DNA of 64,000 bases from GCA-2683825 sp965662355 (GTDB lineage: Bacteria > Planctomycetota > UBA1135 > GCA-002686595). A program made the position numbers and the translations under genes. Below, one piece after another: positions 53,517-60,866 of this stretch. The notes under the pieces were generated by a model. It worked only from the letters and a program-made list of their open reading frames with translations, had not been told where the DNA came from and searched no databases. The stretch spans positions 186,001-250,000 of the forward strand of contig CBFIHP010000003.1 in the NCBI GenBank assembly GCA_965662355.1. The letters run 5' to 3'. Position 1 is the first letter of the stretch. Every line of letters starts with the position of its first letter.

Positions 53517-55232
53517 ATGTCGCCCCGTCACCTTGTAACCAGCGCCCTCCCCTACGCCAACGGCCCCCTGCACTTCGGCCATGCGGTCGGAGCGTACCTG
53601 CCTGCCGATGTCTATGTCCGCACCCTGCGCATGCTGGGCGAGGACGTGCTCTTCGTCTGTGGTTCCGACGAATACGGGACCTCGATCACGATCGGCGCGG
53701 AGAAGGCGGGGAAGAGCTACGCCGAGTACGTCGCCGGCTGGCGCGAGCAGATTCGTGCCCTCTTCGACAACCTGGGGATCGAATTCGACGTCTGGTCGGG
53801 TACGAGCATCTCGCCCCACCACACCGAGATGTCTCAGACGTTCTTCCGCAAGCTGGACGAGGGAGGCTATCTCCTGCGCCAGTCGGAAGAGCAGTTCTTC
53901 TGCAAGCAGTGCGAACGCTTTCTGGCCGATCGCTTCGTCTCGGGAACGTGCTATGTGTGCAACTTCGAAGGCGCCCGCGGAGACGAGTGCCCCAAGTGCG
54001 GAACCTGGCTGGAGGCCCTGCGCCTGAAAGACCCACGCTGCAAGGTCTGTAGCTCCCAACCCGAGAGCCGCGCGACCACGCACTGGTACCTCGACCTGCC
54101 CAAGATCCGCGACGAACACATCGGCGCCTGGTTCGAGGGCAAGAACTGGAAGCCAAACGTCGAGGCCTTCGTGCGCGCCCAGCTGGCCGACCTGAAGCCC
54201 CGCCCCATCACGCGGGATCTCAGCTGGGGTGTACCGGTCCCCGAGGACCTGGCCCACGGAGAAGAGGGCAAGGTCCTCTACGTGTGGTTCGATGCGCCGA
54301 TCGGCTACATCAGCTTCTCGCGCGAATGGGCCGACAAGACGGGCGATCCCGAGGCCTGGAAGCGCTACTGGTGCTCACCGGACACGCGCTTGGTGCACTT
54401 CATCGGCAAGGACAACATCCCCTTCCACTGCCTGATCTTCCCCTCGATGCTCTACGGGCAGAAGGGCGACTACATCCTGCCCGAGAACGTCCCGGCCAAC
54501 GAGTTCCTCAATCTGCAGGGTCGTAAGTTCAACACCTCGGAGAACTGGACGATCCCGCTCGAGGCCTTCTTCGAGAAGTACGACAACGAGACCGCGCGCT
54601 TCTACCTCCTGGCCAACATGCCGGAAAGCTCGGATGCCGAGTGGCGCTGGGAGGACTACCAGAGCTGCGTCAACGCCTCACTGGCCGACACCATCGGTAA
54701 CCTGGTGACGCGCGTCCTGCGCTTTGCCGCGAAGCACTGGGACGGCAAGATCCCGCTCCTCTCCGAGGAACACAGGGAAGAGCTGGATCGCTCGATCCTG
54801 ACCGAGTGCGGCAAGATCGCCGATCCTGCCAGCTCGGTTCGCGAATACCGTTTCCGTCGCGCCTGCGAAGAGCTCGTTGCCAACGCAGCCTGCGCGAACG
54901 TCTTCATCGATCGCAATGCCCCCTGGGCTCTGCGCAAGGAAGACCCCGAGCGCGCGGCGAGTGTCCTGAACACCGCGGCGGAATGGATCGGCTGGATCGC
55001 TCGTTGGATGGCGCCCTTCATGCCCGCGAGAGCCCAGTCGATCTGGGCCATGCTCGGACAAGAGGGCTCCGTGTCCGACCTGGGCTGGCCGGGCCTCCCG
55101 GAAGCGGGAAGCTGGCGGCAATTGGCCGGAGGGACACCCCTCGGTGAGGTAGAAGGCCTGTTCCAGAAGATCTCCGACGACGAGGTGGCCGTCGAGATCC
55201 AAGCTCTCCGTGACCGCAGCCAGGGAGCCTAG
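53517..55232 (+). CDS. metG: Methionyl-tRNA synthetase
   Basis: The 571-residue class I synthetase has the HIGH motif LPYANGPLHFGHAVGAYLPA, a zinc-binding knuckle with two or more CxxC pairs (CKQC, CYVC, CPKC, CKVC), and VGA-type binding regions such as VLYVWFDAPIGYISF. The second signature KMSKS is replaced by KFNTSENW, as in the variant KxSTSxNW branch of bacterial MetG. The C-terminal tRNA-binding extension is absent. I chose the ATG at 53517 (AGGAT 8 bases upstream); 53508 is also possible. Confidence 0.95.
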   Translation: MSPRHLVTSALPYANGPLHFGHAVGAYLPADVYVRTLRMLGEDVLFVCGSDEYGTSITIGAEKAGKSYAEYVAGWREQIRALFDNLGIEFDVWSGTSISPHHTEMSQTFFRKLDEGGYLLRQSEEQFFCKQCERFLADRFVSGTCYVCNFEGARGDECPKCGTWLEALRLKDPRCKVCSSQPESRATTHWYLDLPKIRDEHIGAWFEGKNWKPNVEAFVRAQLADLKPRPITRDLSWGVPVPEDLAHGEEGKVLYVWFDAPIGYISFSREWADKTGDPEAWKRYWCSPDTRLVHFIGKDNIPFHCLIFPSMLYGQKGDYILPENVPANEFLNLQGRKFNTSENWTIPLEAFFEKYDNETARFYLLANMPESSDAEWRWEDYQSCVNASLADTIGNLVTRVLRFAAKHWDGKIPLLSEEHREELDRSILTECGKIADPASSVREYRFRRACEELVANAACANVFIDRNAPWALRKEDPERAASVLNTAAEWIGWIARWMAPFMPARAQSIWAMLGQEGSVSDLGWPGLPEAGSWRQLAGGTPLGEVEGLFQKISDDEVAVEIQALRDRSQGA

Positions 55233-55239
55233 GAAAAGC

Positions 55240-55263
55240 GCAGCGAGACCCCCGTCTCGCTGC
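55240..55263. terminator. Hairpin between converging metG and HU
   Basis: GCAGCGAGA (55240-55248) pairs perfectly with TCTCGCTGC (55255-55263) around a 6-base loop. Read on the minus strand it is followed by GCTTTTCCT, so it most likely ends HU transcription; it may also stop metG. Confidence 0.72.
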
Positions 55264-55315
55264 TCGCTGACCCGCGTGCAGGCGCTGTGAAAGCTCTGAC
55301 AGAGCTAGATCGCTG

Positions 55316-55585
55316 CTAGCAGAGCTGCTTCAGGCCCTTGCCGACCCTGAAACCGACACGCTTGCCGGCCTTGATCTCGATCGGCTCACCCGTGTGCGGG
55401 TTGCGACCGATGCGCGGCTTGCGGTCTTTCACCTCAAAGGTTCCGAACCCGGTGATCGTCACCGTGCCTTCTACTTGGAGACCCTTGCGGATATTGCCCA
55501 ACACGGTGTCGAGCAGACGGGTCGCTGCGAGCTTCGAGGTGTGCAGCTCGTGGGCGATCTGAGTGATAAGGTCGCTCTTGTTCAC
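55316..55585 (-). CDS. HU/IHF-family DNA-binding protein
   Basis: The 89-residue protein starts with GTG: MNKSDLITQIAHE. It contains GFGTFEVKDRKPRIGRNPHTGEPI, the family's beta-arm that inserts into the DNA minor groove, and ends GKGLKQLC. It would bend DNA as a dimer and organise the nucleoid. A second DNA-packing gene (H1-like) is 96 bases upstream on the same strand. Confidence 0.95.
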   Translation of the reverse strand: MNKSDLITQIAHELHTSKLAATRLLDTVLGNIRKGLQVEGTVTITGFGTFEVKDRKPRIGRNPHTGEPIEIKAGKRVGFRVGKGLKQLC

Positions 55586-55638
55586 AGTGTTTTCGCGAAA
55601 AGGGAGAGGTGAGAGGGAGAGAGAGGAAAAAAGAAGAA

Positions 55639-55664
55639 CCTGATCCCTTCGAAAAGGAATCAGG
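55639..55664 (-). terminator. Terminator after the H1-like gene
   Basis: CCTGATCCCTT (55639-55649) pairs with AAGGAATCAGG (55654-55664), one mismatch, loop CGAA. On the minus strand it is followed by a T-rich run (complement of the A-rich stretch 55625-55636). It lies 17 bases after the stop of the H1-like gene. Confidence 0.72.
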
Positions 55665-55681
55665 CCCTCTTTGTGTCTAAA

Positions 55682-55822
55682 TCAGGCCTTTTTACGGCGC
55701 TTGGTCGCCTTCTTCTTGGCGGCCTTACGCTTCTTGCCGGCCTTCTTCTTGGTGGCCTTGCGCTTTGTGGCCTTCTTCTTGGTGGCCTTGCGCTTAGCGG
55801 CCTTCTTTTTTCTCTTAGCCAT
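55682..55822 (-). CDS. Lysine-rich histone H1-like protein (KKATKRKATK repeats)
   Basis: This 46-residue protein is nearly all Lys, Arg, Ala and Thr, with the repeat KKATKRKATKKK. It is the free-standing C-terminal-tail type of bacterial histone H1, as seen in planctomycetes and Bordetella BpH1-like proteins, and should bind DNA by charge. ATG 55822 has the ribosome site AAGGAGA 9 bases upstream and a possible -10 TATAAG at 55854-55859. The DNA repeats may also make it variable in length between strains. Confidence 0.8.
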   Translation of the reverse strand: MAKRKKKAAKRKATKKKATKRKATKKKAGKKRKAAKKKATKRRKKA

Positions 55823-56164
55823 TGAGAGCAGTCTCCTTGGGCATTTTTGGTCCCTTATAGGGGCACCACGTGGCGCCCTCACCACGACATCAAGCCTCTT
55901 CTTCGGCGGACTTTCGCGTTTGCTTTCCCTGCAAATGTGAAAACTTTGATTTACGTGCGCTCACGAATGGCAGCGCTGAGCACTGATGACACTCGCGAGC
56001 TGCGTTTCGAACCTCTTAATGGCGGACGAACCTCGTCAACAAGCGTTCTCCATCACATTGCGAGCGTGCGCACGACATGGAAGAAAAACAAAGGACGGGG
56101 GATACGAAAACAGCGGCACCCGGGTTTCCCCGGACACCGCCGTGAACATAAACGTCAGTCGAGC
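55823..56164. other. 342-base gap upstream of the H1-like gene
   Basis: It holds the promoter of the H1-like gene (see 55854-55859) and the downstream end of the Roadblock gene transcript. Bases 55900-55960 are AT-richer than the surroundings. I see no conserved reading frame and no RNA gene. Confidence 0.4.
55854..55859 (-). promoter_or_regulatory. Possible -10 box of the H1-like gene
   Basis: TATAAG on the minus strand, about 32 bases before the ATG, followed by the Shine-Dalgarno AAGGAGA at 55832-55838. A -35 element is not evident. Weak, sequence-only evidence. Confidence 0.35.
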
Positions 56165-56662
56165 TCAGAAAAGCTTGTCCAAAGCGTCGGCCGCATCGCT
56201 TTCGAAGTCCTTGCCCAGGTCGGCTTCCCGGTTTTCGGACATGATCTCGGTCAGGATGGAGAGGATCCGGTTGCCGGCCTCCTGAGCATAGAAGCGAACC
56301 ATGCCCAGGTTGGTGCGGCCGTCGAACAGAACCGCCATCAGGGTGCGATCGCCGATCATCTGGAGTTGGATCGAGTCCCTCTGTCCCTGGTGGAACAGGA
56401 TCGAGAACTCGTTCTCACCCAATAAGCGAGCCATTTCCATCGTCGCGGCGAAAGAGCCGGCGATGAGCGCGGAGATGGTGTCTTCCGAAGTGCGGACCGG
56501 CTCACCACGACGCGTCACCAGGTGACCGTCGCGATCGACGAGCAGGGCACAACGCCCCTTGGACAATTCGAGGAAGGTGTCGATCTCTGCGTTGAGACGT
56601 TGGACGTCGTTTTCGTAGAAGACCAAACGCTGCCTGCGGAGGTTTTCGTCTCGTGTGGACAT
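56165..56662 (-). CDS. Roadblock/LC7 (MglB-like) protein
   Basis: The 165-residue protein has the Roadblock/LC7 fold in KGRCALLVDRDGHLVTRRG (about residues 35-53), ALIAGSFAATMEMAR and TLMAVLFDGRTNLGMVRFY. An N-terminal helix precedes it. Roadblock proteins act as GAPs or scaffolds for MglA-type GTPases. The gene has a clear ribosome site (TAGGAGC) and starts 11 bases after the GTPase stop, as the last gene of the operon. Confidence 0.87.
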   Translation of the reverse strand: MSTRDENLRRQRLVFYENDVQRLNAEIDTFLELSKGRCALLVDRDGHLVTRRGEPVRTSEDTISALIAGSFAATMEMARLLGENEFSILFHQGQRDSIQLQMIGDRTLMAVLFDGRTNLGMVRFYAQEAGNRILSILTEIMSENREADLGKDFESDAADALDKLF

Positions 56663-56673
56663 GTTTTGAGCTC

Positions 56674-57960
56674 CTATAGAACGGACATTGCGAACCAAGC
56701 CAGGACGGCACCGAGTCCGACACCGACGACAACGAACACCGCGGTGAGAACACCGCCCTTCTGGGCCTTCGGGGACACAGGCATGGCTGACTGGGTCCTC
56801 TTGGCGCGACGCTTTTGGCCTTGCGCTTGCTGGGGCTGGGCCCCAGCCGACGGTGCCCCTGGCGTACGTCGGGCAGTCGGGCGCTGCTGACCCGGACGCT
56901 GCGCATGGTCTGCGGGCGAAGGCGCTACGACCGGCGGAATGTACTGCTGGGGAGCCTGGGCGACGGGCTGCGGCGCGACGTCGGCGACCCCGGGGACGGG
57001 TCCTCCGGCAACGCCCGCCCCCGGAGCTACTCCCTGATGAGGAGCATGTCCGACCTGGGGCTGGGCAGGCGCGGTGGTCGACAGCGCGGGGTTCAATCCA
57101 CCCTGCGCAGGCATGGGCTGGGCAACGGGGGCAACGGGGGCGTCCTGCGGAAGCGGTTGAGCCGGAGCCGGTGCGCTCGCTACGGCCGGAGCCGGAGCAC
57201 CCGCCATGGGCTGCGCGGCAACTCCCTGGGGAGCGACCGCTTGCTGGGCCTCCACGGGATCCATGGCGCCAGGCGCGGGCGCGGGCGCGGCGATCGGAGC
57301 GAGCGGTGCCACGGGGGCCATGCCCGGAGCCGGAGACGGGGGTGCAGGTGAGCCGAAGCTGGGCTTGCCTCCCCCACTCTCGTTCATAATGTTCTTCAGC
57401 ACTAACGCAGCCAGCGACTTGAGCGTCGGAAACACACCCTCTCCCGAGTTCGCCATGGCCTCGAAGGTCGGCACCTTGAAGCTGTTGACGAGGCGCTCGA
57501 GTTCCTCGACCGGCAACGCGTCGGGCAAGTCACGCTTGTTCCACTGGATCACCATGGGGATCTGGGACAGCGACTTGCCGTACTCGTTCAGGTTCTCTTC
57601 GAGGTTGCGCAGAGAGTCGTTGTTCTGCTCGGTCATCGAGGCCGAAGAATCGGCCACGAAGATGACACCGTCGACGCCCTGCAGCACTAGCTTACGCGTG
57701 GAGTTGTAGTAGACCTGCCCCGGCACCGTGTAGAGCTGGAAGCAGGTACGCATTCCCGCGACTGTGCCGAGATCGAGCGGCATGTAGTCGAAGAACAGCG
57801 TTCGGTCACCGTCCGTGGAGATGCTCGTCAGCTCGCCCTTGTTGGTCTTGGGCGCACGCTGGTGAACGATCTCCAGGTTGGTCGTCTTGCCCGACATGCC
57901 TGGGCCGTAATAGACGACCTTCACATTGACGGTTTTCTGGGCGAAGTTGATCTGAACCAT
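56674..57960 (-). CDS. MglA-like small GTPase with Pro/Ala-rich linker and C-terminal membrane anchor
   Basis: The 428-residue protein has a Ras-like G domain at residues 1 to about 195: P-loop GPGMSGKTT, YTVPGQVYYNSTRKLVL (switch 2, as in MglA), VIFVADS, and the base motif NKRD. Unlike MglA of Myxococcus (195 residues), it continues with a roughly 200-residue Pro/Ala/Gln-rich linker and ends with a hydrophobic helix (GGVLTAVFVVVGVGLGAVLAWF), so it should be tail-anchored in the membrane. The operon includes two Roadblock genes and TPR genes, which suggests one regulated machine. Confidence 0.88.
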   Translation of the reverse strand: MVQINFAQKTVNVKVVYYGPGMSGKTTNLEIVHQRAPKTNKGELTSISTDGDRTLFFDYMPLDLGTVAGMRTCFQLYTVPGQVYYNSTRKLVLQGVDGVIFVADSSASMTEQNNDSLRNLEENLNEYGKSLSQIPMVIQWNKRDLPDALPVEELERLVNSFKVPTFEAMANSGEGVFPTLKSLAALVLKNIMNESGGGKPSFGSPAPPSPAPGMAPVAPLAPIAAPAPAPGAMDPVEAQQAVAPQGVAAQPMAGAPAPAVASAPAPAQPLPQDAPVAPVAQPMPAQGGLNPALSTTAPAQPQVGHAPHQGVAPGAGVAGGPVPGVADVAPQPVAQAPQQYIPPVVAPSPADHAQRPGQQRPTARRTPGAPSAGAQPQQAQGQKRRAKRTQSAMPVSPKAQKGGVLTAVFVVVGVGLGAVLAWFAMSVL

Positions 57961-57962
57961 GG

Positions 57963-58499
57963 TCAATAATCTCCCGCAGGAGGGGTGTCCTCTACGACAT
58001 CGTTGGCTTCGACCCACGAATCCCTCGGTTCCATGGCCGCTTCGACAGGGTCGGAGGGCATGGGTGCGGGGTACTCATTATTCTGGCCGGAGGCCGTGGG
58101 GGTCTCCTCCGGTGAAGGGCGCGGACGCAGGGTGCGCTCGATACGAGCGATGGTTGCATCCATCGAAAGACGTACGGCCTCGGGAGAGAGACCGCGCGCT
58201 AGCAAAACCACGAGGATCGCGGTCTCCATTCGTTGCAGGACCAGGGTTCCGCGCGCTGCACGCAAGCTGATCCTGGTGGGCGGTAGCCACGAGAGCGGTC
58301 CGACAGCCAGGTTCAGTTCGCTGATCCAGGCGGCGGTCATCGCTGCAAGTCCGTCGTCCTTTGACATGCCACCGAACTCGGAGTCGATCGGCTGACCCGA
58401 GACGCGGCCGCAAGAGGCGATGGGTACGCCATCACTGGCAGCCAGCATGGCCAGTTCGACACCGGGCTCCTGGGCAAGGGGTTCGAGCAGTTCGATCAC
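57963..58499 (-). CDS. Roadblock/LC7-like protein with acidic C-terminal tail
   Basis: The 178-residue protein has a Roadblock/LC7-like domain at about residues 1-125 (VELAMLAASDGVPIASCG; TLVLQRMETAILVVLLARG), followed by a Pro/Glu-rich tail. The start is a GTG in the stop of the TPR gene (GTGA). The MglA-like gene starts 2 bases later. It may be the GAP or partner of the GTPase. Confidence 0.78.
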   Translation of the reverse strand: MIELLEPLAQEPGVELAMLAASDGVPIASCGRVSGQPIDSEFGGMSKDDGLAAMTAAWISELNLAVGPLSWLPPTRISLRAARGTLVLQRMETAILVVLLARGLSPEAVRLSMDATIARIERTLRPRPSPEETPTASGQNNEYPAPMPSDPVEAAMEPRDSWVEANDVVEDTPPAGDY

Positions 58500-59593
58500 G
58501 CGGCCTGCCTCCCCTTGTTGCCCTCACCGGTATCCAGGCCGGTCAAGCCGTGAAGAGCATCCTCGCGGACACGTCCTAGCCGGCCCTCACTCCAAATCGC
58601 ACCTGCATCCTGCTCGCCAGGAGCAATGGAAAGCACGCCGAAGTCGCCTTCGAGCTGAACCTGGAATATCTGGCCGAGGCCGAGACGGCGCGCAGCACGA
58701 CGGCTCGTCTGCAGGATCTTGTGAACGGCCCGTGCCGAACGCTCGGCGCCAGCGCCCCTGGGGCCTTGCACCAGAACCGTCGAGCCACAGATGTACATGG
58801 CAGCGTGAATGTCCCTGGCGGACACGAGCTCGCGAAGCAGGGGCTGCACGGCCGCCTTCTTCATGGGCTTCTGCTTGTTGTCGAGGGAGCCCTCGTCCGA
58901 CAGCTGACCGGTCCGTTCGACACTGACGAGCGCTTGCTCGAAGGTCGGCGAGTGATCGATCAACGTCGCCAAGGATCGATAGCGCCCTTCGAGAACGGGC
59001 GAACCTGGCTCGATCTGCAGGAGCCTACCGGCGCAGGCGTGGGCATCCTTGTGGGCGCCAACCTTCATCAAGAACTCCAGCTTGGCATAGAGCGGGCGAG
59101 TATCATCGGGCATGTGCTGCACGGATTCCTCCAGGCTCTCGAGGGCCTGCCGCCCGGCCTCGCGGCCACGGTCGGCGTAGAAACGTTGCAGGTGAATGCA
59201 AGCCACGTAGAACAACGCCTCGGCGTCATTGCGTGTTTCGACCCAGCTGCGAGCGACCTCCTCCGCACGATTCAAATCGTTCGATTCGATGAGAATCGAG
59301 CACATCTCCTGATAGAGCGCGGGCCGCGGGGCCTCCTGGATCTCGGCTTTCAGTTCGACGAGACGCTTCTCGCGCTCGAGGCGACGCGCACGCAAAGCCA
59401 GACGCGATAGATAGACGTTGCCGGGATAGCTCGAGAGACCCTCTGCGCAAACGCGCTGCACCTCGTCCGTGTTGTTGACGCGGGCGTATTCCTGGGCCAG
59501 TGCGGCGTAATTCCTCGGGGTCGGATTCTTGGCGAGTCGCTCGCGGACTTTGCGGATGCGCCCCCGGCCAAACAGTCTTCCAAAGAATGACAT
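58496..59593 (-). CDS. TPR protein with a C-terminal Roadblock-like domain
   Basis: The 365-residue protein begins with a basic amphipathic N-terminus (MSFFGRLFGRGR), has TPR-like helical pairs at about 25-215 (NYAALAQEYARVNNTDEVQRV; EALFYVACIHLQRFYADRGR) and a region at about 250-345 (AAMYICGSTVLVQG; VLSIAPG) that looks like a third Roadblock fold. It overlaps the next gene by 4 bases and follows the membrane TPR gene by 5. It may scaffold the GTPase. Confidence 0.72.
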   Translation of the reverse strand: MSFFGRLFGRGRIRKVRERLAKNPTPRNYAALAQEYARVNNTDEVQRVCAEGLSSYPGNVYLSRLALRARRLEREKRLVELKAEIQEAPRPALYQEMCSILIESNDLNRAEEVARSWVETRNDAEALFYVACIHLQRFYADRGREAGRQALESLEESVQHMPDDTRPLYAKLEFLMKVGAHKDAHACAGRLLQIEPGSPVLEGRYRSLATLIDHSPTFEQALVSVERTGQLSDEGSLDNKQKPMKKAAVQPLLRELVSARDIHAAMYICGSTVLVQGPRGAGAERSARAVHKILQTSRRAARRLGLGQIFQVQLEGDFGVLSIAPGEQDAGAIWSEGRLGRVREDALHGLTGLDTGEGNKGRQAA

Positions 59594-59598
59594 GGCTT

Positions 59599-60666
59599 CT
59601 ACTCTGCCTCCTCGCCTTCTACGTACTTGTTGATTGCCTCAACGTCACGCTGCACCTGCTCGAGGTGCTCCCAATCATCCCCACCCAGCTCGAGCGCGTT
59701 CTCGAACTCCATGAGCGCCTTCTTCCAGTCGGTCGCATCGGCAAAGGCATGCCCACGGTGCTTGGCGGCCTCGGCCGAGAGCTCACGCTCACGGATCTTC
59801 TGTTCGGCACGTTGATCGAGAACGAGCTTGCGCTCCTCGATCCGGTCGATGTCCAGACGCAGATTCGAGCGCTCCTTCAGCAGGTGGAAGCTGCGGTGCC
59901 AGGCCGAATTGACATCGATGAAGCGCTCCAGTGACGCGAGTCGCTCATGAACGGAATTGGGAACACCCTCCACGACGGGAGGAATGTGGCGGTACTCATC
60001 CAGCAACTTGATCTCGCGAATGATGAGCACACTCAGGGCCAGGGAGAGCGTGAGCGCTCCCAGCACGAAGCGCCAGCGCACCTGGCGGCTCTTCGCCAGC
60101 GAGCGTTCCTGAAAGCGCAGGTCGCGGATCAAGCGCGCAACGTCCTTGCGGTTGCGATCCAGCTGTAGGATCTCGCGCAGCCAACCGATCGCTTCCTGTG
60201 TGCGACCTTCCCGAATCAAACTCTGGGCGCGTTCGAGGTAACGATCGGCGAGGTCTTGAACCATGCCCTGGCGACGCATGACGGCGCCGAGATCACGCTC
60301 GAGGGCGTGCTCGCCGGGAATCTGCTCCACGAGGAGTTCGAGGAGCGCCATGGCGTGATCGGTCTGCCCCAGGCGCTCGAGGCGTGCGGCCAGTCGGCGG
60401 CCCGTGGAAGACGGCGTGAAGCCCATGCGTCCTGCGAGACGCGGCTGGGCGATACCGATCAGGATCAGAGCTTCGAGGACCTCGGGGTCCGACTCTTCTC
60501 CGTTCGCCGCGGTCATGAGAACCTCGGCGCACTCCTCGATCAGCCCCAACTCCATAGAGGCGAGCTCGACGAGCCGATGAGGGAGATGGCTTCCCGGCTC
60601 TCGCCGTTTTTCAGGCGCCCCGTTGATAACGAGGGTGGCGTCTCGAACGATCAGGGTGGTCGACAT
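59599..60666 (-). CDS. Membrane TPR-containing protein, first gene of the GTPase operon
   Basis: The 355-residue protein has cytoplasmic TPR-like helices (ALLELLVEQIPGEHALERDLG; AIGWLREILQLDRNRKDVA), a transmembrane helix at about 199-218 (RFVLGALTLSLALSVLII), then a coiled-coil-rich region and another TPR-like unit (DWKKALMEFENALELGGDDWE). The start at 60666 (ATG) is chosen; a GTG at 60684 is an alternative. Five genes follow one another closely to 56165, so this is the leading gene of the operon. Function unknown. Confidence 0.72.
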   Translation of the reverse strand: MSTTLIVRDATLVINGAPEKRREPGSHLPHRLVELASMELGLIEECAEVLMTAANGEESDPEVLEALILIGIAQPRLAGRMGFTPSSTGRRLAARLERLGQTDHAMALLELLVEQIPGEHALERDLGAVMRRQGMVQDLADRYLERAQSLIREGRTQEAIGWLREILQLDRNRKDVARLIRDLRFQERSLAKSRQVRWRFVLGALTLSLALSVLIIREIKLLDEYRHIPPVVEGVPNSVHERLASLERFIDVNSAWHRSFHLLKERSNLRLDIDRIEERKLVLDQRAEQKIRERELSAEAAKHRGHAFADATDWKKALMEFENALELGGDDWEHLEQVQRDVEAINKYVEGEEAE

Positions 60667-60866
60667 GGTGGAGCGTTTCACCACGACTCGAAGACCCGAC
60701 TACGGCTCTTCAAGGGCCGGGAAGTCGGAGGACGAGTGGTGAACGAGTCTCGTATCGACGTGGTGGAAAGAGGATCTGAAAGTGATCTGTCGGGAATCGC
60801 CCTCGCAGCACCCCGGAAAGGACTCCCGGTGCAAAACCTACCGTCGCTCGGTGTCCAATCGTGGGG

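Noticed and set aside
56853..57389. Plus-strand frames opposite the Pro/Ala linker of the GTPase
   Set aside because: Antisense frames stay open because of the biased codons; no start signal or family match.
60685..60866. Gene in the gap before the TPR membrane protein
   Set aside because: No frame with protein-like composition; probably the operon promoter region.
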